DNA from: Lentimicrobiaceae bacterium
GTDB lineage: Bacteria; Bacteroidota; Bacteroidia; Bacteroidales; JAGONC01
Assembly (NCBI GenBank): GCA_030621075.1
Contig: JAUXII010000007.1
Coordinates: 1-10,622, forward strand
Length of the DNA: 10,622 nucleotides
Reading direction: 5' to 3'
Under the pieces are notes generated by a model that searched no databases, was not told the DNA's origin, and saw only the letters and a program-made list of their open reading frames with translations. Of the stretch, positions 1 to 7,100 are shown piece after piece. A program made the position numbers and the translations under genes. The number at the start of each line of letters is the position of its first letter. Position 1 is the stretch's first letter.

Positions 1-19
1 TCCTGGACTTGATCCAGGA
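1..19. repeat. Perfect inverted repeat downstream of the operon
   Basis: TCCTGGA (1-7) and TCCAGGA (13-19) are exact reverse complements separated by a 5-base loop, CTTGA. The next base (T20) could extend the stem if the base before the window is A. It lies about 54 bases past the last stop codon. It could be the transcript's terminator hairpin, but no run of T follows the stem within view on the minus strand (the sequence leaves the window). It also resembles the short hairpin repeats of the type CCTGxACTTGxTxCAGGATCT that are scattered between genes in many bacteria. I cannot decide between these from one copy. Confidence 0.6.
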
Positions 20-72
20 TCTCCCTGAACTTCACTTCAAAAGCTATTGAAACTCTATTAATCACCGGTAAT

Positions 73-3000
73 CTATTGCAAAATCAATTTTCGCGAAACC
101 TGGCAGCTTTCATTAGAAAGGATAAGATAATAGATCCCTGCTTCACATTGTTGCAAATCAATCATGTCAGACCAGGAATTATTGGCAATAATATGATTTT
201 CGTAAACCTGTTGGCCCAGATTATTCAGTATGGTTATGGTGTATTGTTGTTTGCCTGGTGCTTGAATAGTTACCATAACATTACCATTGGTTGGATTTGG
301 AAATACAGATACGTTTGGGGCCAGGAGAATGTTATCAATTCCTATTCCTGAACTCACATTGATATAATTGGATTTTATCAGTGTATTGGATGATATTCCA
401 TCTGATACTGTAAGGAAAACATCAAATGATCCGATTGAATCATATCTGATGATGGGCTCCAGAAGAGTTGAAGTTGCAGGGTAACCTCCGGGGAAGGCCC
501 AGCTCCATGCTGTTGCATTTTCAGAAGAGATATTCTGGAATTGAACGTCATCACCTTTCAGCACATTGACAGATTCCACCAGGAAGTTAGCTGCCAGAAC
601 ATTTGTGTGGATATCAAAAAACTCAAGATAACGGTACATCAATTCATTCTTTGTTGAGGGATAGGTGCTGTCACTCAGCCCCCCAAACTCAAACGAAGTA
701 CCGATGGTTTTATAGGTGTCAGCATTTTGTGCTACAGCGAACCCCAACCCCGTTTCCCTGTCTGCAAAAATGAGAAACGATGGGTTAATTGGTACAAGGT
801 TATCCAATCGGATATTTTCACCAGAATAGATGAATGATAAATCTTCAGTGAAAGTTGTTGCTACTCCATCAAGCGTGTCGATACCTGATGCCCACCCTGC
901 TGTGTTACCTTCTATACCAAACATACCATGGACCTCTGTTTGATCATCAAGAAACCAGGTCATGCCCCCTTCCATGTAAAGTTCTCCTCCGTTGTCCAGG
1001 TAATTGGCTAAATGGTTTCCCTCTGCAAAACTAAGTTCGTAATTATGTGTGAATACACCAAGGCATAGAAAAACTAAATCATATCTGTGTAATTCCCAGT
1101 ATGGGAGATATACTTTGTAGTCAACATTCATATTTCTTTCACTAATGGCATTTTTTATTTCAACCCCTGAATTCAGGTTTCCATCCAGGTCAACTATCAG
1201 GATAGGTGTTTCCCCAACAATGAGTTCAAAGGAAAAATACGAACTACTTCCACAGGAATCAGTGATATGTGCATTAAAACTTGCAATATGGCCATTTGGA
1301 GTAGATTGATTAGCGGTAACCCTGAGTGTGCATACTTTATTGCTTCCAGCCTGAATATTTCCATAATCTAATTTAGTATCCTGATCAATAGAAATATATG
1401 GGCCGGAAGGTATAATTTCATTTATTACACCAAAGGCATCAGCATGTCCGGAATTGTTTACTTTAATACGTACTTCGGCAGATTCACCGGGGTTTAATAT
1501 GCCATTATCATCATCATAGATGGTGATATCACCAAGGCTTAGCATTGGAGCTACGCCTGTTAGAAATATCTTTTTTGATACGATGGTTGTATCGGTGTTT
1601 ATTGACAAGTCAACCTGTATGGGGTGCATATCCGGAATATCCTGTAATGTTTGAAAGCTAATGGCATTGTAAATAGTTATTGAATCGCCTGGTAACAGAA
1701 GCCCAACCGTTGCCTGATCATTCAGCATGAGTGTATAAGGATCGGAAATGGCCGCGGTTACCAAGCCATTTTGAAGCGGCTGCAACCCAATGTTTATAAG
1801 CGATATATCCATAAATACTGTTTCGTCCCTTTCAATCAAATTATTATCACCGGCAATGATATTATAGTCAACATGTAAATTTGAAGCCAACTGAAAGGTT
1901 TTAATATTGGAGAGGTGGTTTTCGTCTTCAACCTTTATGGTTATGTCATATATTTTGTTGAGATCGCCCGGGTCACCTTGAAATATACCTTCATTAGATA
2001 TTGACATCCCCAAAGGGAATTCGGGAGGCAAAAAGCATATTGCCTGATGTGTTGGCAAATCATCCTCAAAATAATGGCCGGATATCGTATAGTTTAACTG
2101 GTCGCCATCAGATATTCCTGCAATCCATGCAACCGGTTCTATGTAAATCATATCGTTGTAATAGAATTCAACGCGTCCTGTTGGATAGAGTTTTACAGCA
2201 AAGTTATAAGAAGAGGAGTGTTCGTGATATTCATCGGTGATTTGCCAGCGAAATATTGCATATTCATTATTCCCTTCATACCAGATGCCATCATTATTCG
2301 AAGGGGAAATAATAAAATTTTTGCCAAGGAAAGGTGAAACAGACCTTGAACAAGTTAAAAGCAGATGTAAGTCTTTATAATAAGGCCAGGGATACGTTTG
2401 GCCATCAAACATAAGGAAACCGGTTGTATGTAAAATTACAGAATCGTAGCTCTGTCCATAGAAGGGGAAAGAGAAATCCAGGTTTTTGGCAACCATATTG
2501 TACTCAATATCCGGAGTCAGGTTTTCCTGTGTGACCATTGGAAATGTATCTTCAAGAGAACTCAAGGGGTATTCCCTTTTCAACTTCCATTTGTAGGGAA
2601 GGGTTCCTCCTGTAGCTGTAAATTGATGTTGGTACATTTCATTTGATTGGGCAGGGGGGAGAGCATTGTCAACGATCACGACTTTTTCTGCCTGAATTGT
2701 TTTAATTATTGATAATGAAGTGATATCATTTTCGCTTAAAGGAACCGGGGCATTCTGATTAATTGTTTCATCCACACCATCAGTATAATCGATAACAGAG
2801 AAATAAATAATTTCTCCTGTGCCAACGTCTAATGGGTCCTCTTCATTGACAATAAAAAAGAACCTGGCAGGTGTGCCATTATTGATATAACTCAATAATG
2901 GGGTTATATCAAAACCAATTTCAATGGTTTTATCATCCTCTTCATCACCTCCCTGCATGTATATGGCTCCTCCCTGGTAATTAACGATAGGGAAGTCCAT

Positions 3001-4116
3001 TACAAATTCGGGAAAAGCATTCGTTGTATCGGTTGATATTCCTGCCGTAACTTTAATTTTATCCCTGGATGAATGTTTTAAAATGACTTTCATGGTGAGC
3101 AACGGTTCATAATCACTTCTGGCTTTTATCACATGAACTGTATTGTTCCATATACCGCCCTCGCCATAAGTTTCGGCGAGGGTACTGTACAAGGCATAGC
3201 AGAAGCCATCATCTCCCCAGTCTGTATTATAGCTGTTTACAAATTTTATTCCACCAATTTCCCAGTCTTTCATATCTATTATCCCGTCATTATTAATATC
3301 TTCATCATTTGTATAACGGCCATCAAAGTTACGGTCATACCTGATGGAATCGTTATAGCCAACAATGGTCAGGGCATGGGTAGCTCTATGCCACCAGTTG
3401 ACAATAACAGCTTTGTTTTCTTCCGGTGTTCCCGTGGGTAATAAGTAATAAATATTAATACCGGTATAAAAATTTGCAACACCACCAACTTCCGACCCGT
3501 CGAGGTGATCGAAAACCCATTGCTTTAGCATTAACAATCCTTCTTCAGTTGAAACGTCGATAGCATAAACTCCTTCAATGCGATTATGCATACTTTGGTA
3601 ATAATTTTCATATCCTGTCATCCAGTGGGTTGAATCGCCACGCAGTGACATACCACCGTACATTTCAACGGTAGGGCAACCTACTACTTTCAATAGTTCG
3701 AAACTATGAAAATAACTGGAGCCTGTTTCCCACCAGTTGAGCCAATCGATGGCACCCCAATTCATAAAATTCCATGCAAAATGCGTAGGGTACTGATTTT
3801 CGGGCAGGTTAGCCGGAACATCACGTGCCCGGTCTATTTCATAAGTGAAATTATACCCTAAGGATGCGGCTTGACCGCAGCAGGCTCCATCCTGTTCGAA
3901 CACAGGGCGGAGGTAAGGAAAAATGGAGTTGTCGTGCTTATATGGCAGATCCCTTTCTTTATATTTTTCCGGATAAGTTAATGGGGAAATATTACTCAAA
4001 TAGATTGAATCAAGGGATGACATCCTAAGGTTATTTCCAGAGGGCAATTGCTGAGCAAGGGAAAATATCCCGGTGGTAATGGATACAAGTATGAGTATAT
4101 ATTTTTTAATTTTCAT
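73..4116 (-). CDS. Secreted multidomain C1-like (papain-fold) cysteine peptidase with amidotransferase-like and PKD domains, T9SS sorted
   Basis: Intact 1347-residue protein, ATG start and TAG stop, 9 bases after the stop of the upstream paralog. The start is supported by a signal peptide (KIKKYILILVSITTGIFSLA, cleavage after Ala21). Residues about 50-335 are the papain-fold peptidase: Gln75, Cys80 in ACCGQAA, His247 in THALTIVGY, Asn294 in KFVNSY. Calcium-type loops at D261-E272 and D273-D284 lie between His and Asn. About 338-475 is the same unnamed domain as in the upstream gene. About 486-748 is a He_PIG Ig-like domain split by a nidogen-like domain (FPFYGQSYDSV; YPTGRVEFYYN). About 749-968 are two CARDB-like modules (DDDNGILNPGE). 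About 968-1170 is a flavodoxin-like/class I amidotransferase-like domain (PILIVDLDGN, NYLDNGGELYMEG). About 1175-1257 is a PKD domain (WSWAFPGGYPATST, SIGSFDVFLTVSDG). About 1258-1347 is a T9SS type A sorting domain (VSVFPNPTNGNVMV, AGIYYLIL, ending RKLILQ). It is last in the apparent operon. The family and triad are well supported; the substrate is unknown. Confidence 0.93.
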   Translation of the reverse strand: MKIKKYILILVSITTGIFSLAQQLPSGNNLRMSSLDSIYLSNISPLTYPEKYKERDLPYKHDNSIFPYLRPVFEQDGACCGQAASLGYNFTYEIDRARDVPANLPENQYPTHFAWNFMNWGAIDWLNWWETGSSYFHSFELLKVVGCPTVEMYGGMSLRGDSTHWMTGYENYYQSMHNRIEGVYAIDVSTEEGLLMLKQWVFDHLDGSEVGGVANFYTGINIYYLLPTGTPEENKAVIVNWWHRATHALTIVGYNDSIRYDRNFDGRYTNDEDINNDGIIDMKDWEIGGIKFVNSYNTDWGDDGFCYALYSTLAETYGEGGIWNNTVHVIKARSDYEPLLTMKVILKHSSRDKIKVTAGISTDTTNAFPEFVMDFPIVNYQGGAIYMQGGDEEDDKTIEIGFDITPLLSYINNGTPARFFFIVNEEDPLDVGTGEIIYFSVIDYTDGVDETINQNAPVPLSENDITSLSIIKTIQAEKVVIVDNALPPAQSNEMYQHQFTATGGTLPYKWKLKREYPLSSLEDTFPMVTQENLTPDIEYNMVAKNLDFSFPFYGQSYDSVILHTTGFLMFDGQTYPWPYYKDLHLLLTCSRSVSPFLGKNFIISPSNNDGIWYEGNNEYAIFRWQITDEYHEHSSSYNFAVKLYPTGRVEFYYNDMIYIEPVAWIAGISDGDQLNYTISGHYFEDDLPTHQAICFLPPEFPLGMSISNEGIFQGDPGDLNKIYDITIKVEDENHLSNIKTFQLASNLHVDYNIIAGDNNLIERDETVFMDISLINIGLQPLQNGLVTAAISDPYTLMLNDQATVGLLLPGDSITIYNAISFQTLQDIPDMHPIQVDLSINTDTTIVSKKIFLTGVAPMLSLGDITIYDDDNGILNPGESAEVRIKVNNSGHADAFGVINEIIPSGPYISIDQDTKLDYGNIQAGSNKVCTLRVTANQSTPNGHIASFNAHITDSCGSSSYFSFELIVGETPILIVDLDGNLNSGVEIKNAISERNMNVDYKVYLPYWELHRYDLVFLCLGVFTHNYELSFAEGNHLANYLDNGGELYMEGGMTWFLDDQTEVHGMFGIEGNTAGWASGIDTLDGVATTFTEDLSFIYSGENIRLDNLVPINPSFLIFADRETGLGFAVAQNADTYKTIGTSFEFGGLSDSTYPSTKNELMYRYLEFFDIHTNVLAANFLVESVNVLKGDDVQFQNISSENATAWSWAFPGGYPATSTLLEPIIRYDSIGSFDVFLTVSDGISSNTLIKSNYINVSSGIGIDNILLAPNVSVFPNPTNGNVMVTIQAPGKQQYTITILNNLGQQVYENHIIANNSWSDMIDLQQCEAGIYYLILSNESCQVSRKLILQ
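607..1215 (-). other. Flavodoxin-like / class I amidotransferase-like domain
   Basis: Residues about 968-1170 of the 1347-residue protein. The pattern is alternating beta/alpha: PILIVDLDGN, then a helix (VEIKNAISERNMN), then strand HRYDLVFLCLG, then helix ANYLDNGG and strand ELYMEGG. This resembles glutamine-amidotransferase-like modules often seen in secreted Bacteroidota proteins after an Ig module. I see no clear Gly-Cys-Gly nucleophile elbow with a His-Glu pair, so it is more likely a structural or ligand-binding module than an active amidotransferase. The upstream paralog lacks this domain. Confidence 0.55.
3112..3969 (-). other. Papain-like catalytic domain of the 1347-residue protein
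   Basis: Residues about 50-335. The nucleophile is Cys80, preceded by a second Cys (Cys79) that the upstream paralog lacks. His247 is in THALTIVGY. Asn294 is in KFVNSYNTDWGDDGF, close to the papain Asn block. Segments YNFTYEID, YPTHFAWNFMNW and FDHLDGSEVGG match the upstream paralog. An extra Trp-rich stretch (NWGAIDWLNWWETG, from about residue 119) replaces the shorter NAANNYGG of the paralog and may alter a surface loop near the substrate cleft (inference). Confidence 0.85.
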
Positions 4117-4125
4117 TGAATATCA

Positions 4126-7100
4126 TCAGAAAATAATAATTTTTTTAACGAATTCCTTTTCCTGATGTTTAATAAGAAGGATGTAAATTCCGGACGGTTG
4201 CCCATTCATATCCATTGAAATCCGGTTATTCCCTTGTTGAAGGTTATGAAATTGATTGTATATTTCACGACCTTCCTGGTTTATGATTCGGATTTCATCT
4301 ACAGAGGCTTTGGCAGAAAACAGTTCAAGAATATAATACCCATCATTTGGATTAGGGATGATTGTTGCTTTAAATTCCGGGTCATTCTTGGCAATACGAG
4401 AGCACAAATCCACATAAGCTTCCTGAGAAGCTGTATTATTACATCCATTTTCGTTTGTATATGTATAAGAAATCGTATGATAGCCTAATCCTGCAACTTC
4501 AGGATAAAAATAACCATCAATAACGCCATTGCCGGTGTACTCACCACCCTCCGGCCCTCCTTCCGTTAGCAGGTATGGCGGGTCGTCGATACAGAAATCA
4601 GGTAAGAGGTCGAATGTTACATCAGGTAAAGGATCTAAAATCAGGATCAATTGATCAACAACGGGGGTATTACAAGGGGGTGTGCCGTTGGCTATCAGGG
4701 ATAATTCAACATTTCCATACAGGATATCATTTTCACCGGGTGTATAGGTTGGATTAAGAACAGTTGTGTCATCAAAAAAGCCGTCACCGGTAGTTAACCA
4801 TATAACAGAGCTGAAATTTACAGCATACCCATTAAGTGTTATTGTTTCATTTTCACAAATGTTTGTATCTGCACCGGCATAAGCTTCCGGGGGGGTGGTA
4901 ACATCAACGCTTACAAAACCATCCACCTGATTATAGAAATTATCTGTGACAACTATGTAATAAGTCGTATTAACGAGTGGTGTATCTATAGGGTTTGGAA
5001 GGTCGGACGTAAATCCCTGCGGATCAGAAGTCCACGAATAGGTAAAAGGGCCGGTAGTTCCTTCAGCCTCTACATTTAATTGTGTTGGATCTCCCATACA
5101 AACATTTTCAGGGTCTGCTGTGACAGTAATAGTAAAAGGGCTTCCCGTGATGGTTACTTCAATGTCATCATTGTCCTGGCAGCCGGAAGAGAGGTCAGTT
5201 ACCAATAGATTAAATGTGGTATTACTTGTAAGTGGAAAAGTTTCCGGATTTTGAATAGTTGGATCAACGAGGTATGTTTCAGGTGTCCAGTACCATGAAT
5301 AATCACCTGAACCGCCTTCGGCAGATCCGTTTAAGGTAGTAGTTGTATTATATTCAATGGTTTGATCTTCTCCTGCATAAGCCAGAGGTGGTTCCATTAC
5401 AGTGATAATCATAGTATCGGTATGCACATCATTACAAGGGTCATAAGCAAAAGCCGTAAGGGTCAGCTCGGCAAAACCAGCTGATATGTCTTCTTCTCCA
5501 GGTGTGTACATAGCAGATAAGGATAAGGGATCGTCAAAAGTTCCATCACCAAGGGTAGACCACAATGAGGCAGTGGCGTTTTCCATAGAACCGGATAATT
5601 GATAGGATCCATTTTCACAAACGGCCCCATCTTCTCCGGCAAATGCCAGTGGAAGGTTAGCGACGGTTAACATCAGTGTGTCGGTGTTGTTGCCAACACA
5701 GGGTGCTTTTGGGTAAGCAGTTAAATAGAGGTTAACGCTTCCTGCAGAGATATCTGCAGGGCCTGCGTAATATGCCGGGGAGAGAGATGTTGAATCATCA
5801 AAATAGCCATCCCCACCAGTAGTCCAGTAAGCAGAATCGGAGAATACAATACTTCCTGAAAGAACAACCGGGCTATTCTCACAGGTGATGGTATCATTAC
5901 CGGCATCAGAAAGTGGAAAACGGTTAATTGTTATTGTCAGATAATCAGTTAATGTTTGTCCCTGACTTCCATAAACTTTTAAGCCAAGGTTTAAAATCCC
6001 ATTAATAATATCAAGGGTGCTTGGTGTATATACCGGGTCCAGGATGGTGTCGTTGTTAAAAGTGCCGGTTCCTGAGGTAACCCATAGGATCGAATCAGCA
6101 TTATAAATGCTACCGGATAAAGCAACAGTATTATCCTCACAAATGGTATCATCTTGCCCGGCATTAACCATTAGCAATAATGATTCAAGGGGGGGAAGAA
6201 TGATATAATCCAGCCAGGCCCGGTCTGAACCATTACTCACCGAGTAGTCTTTTTTATAAATCCATTTTAATGTATGCTGGCCTTTGGAAATAGAATAGGT
6301 TTCTTTACTCCAGGATACTTCTCCGGCCCATTTATCTTTTTCGCTGGCATCGATATAAAATCTCAGGTAGTCATAGTTTGCCTCTGAAGAGACTTTTTTA
6401 TAAAAGCTTATCTCAGCATCCGATAGCACATTTATATCTATTTTAAGTTCGGAGTCTTCATTATCATCAATTTCTCCGGAACCAGAACAATTAGTACCTT
6501 CATATGGATTGTTTGCAGTAATTAACCAATCAGCGTCTCCGTCAAAATACCAGGAAAATTTTGAAAAATCGCCTGTTTCAAAGTCTTCCACAATGATGCC
6601 CACGGTTAAGTAAACACTATCTATTGTTGACGTATAGTTTTCAGGAGCAATGATTAATTCAAAATAAGCGATATGACCTTCTAAAGCCTGAGACGAAACA
6701 GTGACATTAAATGTTAGATAACTCTGAGCGTAACCCGGAATTATTGATAAAGAATCGAGCCCGTTGTTTATTGTGATAGAAGGATCTGTGGAAGATAGGA
6801 ACCCATAAACATTTTGAACAGATGCCCCTCCCTGGTTATAAATGGTTATAATCAGATCTGTAGTCTCACCCGGGTCAAGCCAGCCGTTATTGCCATCATC
6901 TACAACAACATTGCCGGCACTTAATACAGGTGCATAGGCGGTAAAAAGAAATTCTCTTACAAAATTATTTTCATCAGAGCTTATAATGCTATTCATTAAA
7001 ATTTGATGTTCGTTAGGAACAGTATCTTCAACAATAAAAGAGAAAGCATCATTAACGACAACAGGTTGGCTTGGTTGAAGCGTCCCGAAAAAAGCCAGGC

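Noticed and set aside
76..351. Plus-strand open frames opposite the large genes (such as 76-351, 3133-3441, 8977-9297)
   Set aside because: All lie antisense to strongly supported coding sequence, with compositions expected of shadow frames.
607..1215. Gingipain (C25) peptidase reading of the flavodoxin-like domain
   Set aside because: The His-Gly and Cys motif pair of caspase-like C25 peptidases is not visible, and the protein already has a C1-like triad.
3265..3336. Dockerin reading of the DxNxDG loops, hinting at a cellulosome
   Set aside because: There is no full dockerin with two 22-residue repeats, and the loops sit inside the peptidase between His and Asn; no cohesin is present.
4889..4895. 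Runs of seven G (4889-4895 and 6189-6195) as phase-variation sites
   Set aside because: Seven is short for slippage control, the frame is intact, and both encode ordinary Pro-Pro linkers between domains.
5721..5906. Small minus-strand open frame inside the 1802-residue gene
   Set aside because: It overlaps repeat unit 2 in a different frame and has no homology to any neighbour.
4405..6168. Repeat region as a CRISPR array or recent DNA duplication
   Set aside because: The repeats are visible only in protein; the DNA units are diverged and there are no short identical repeats with spacers.
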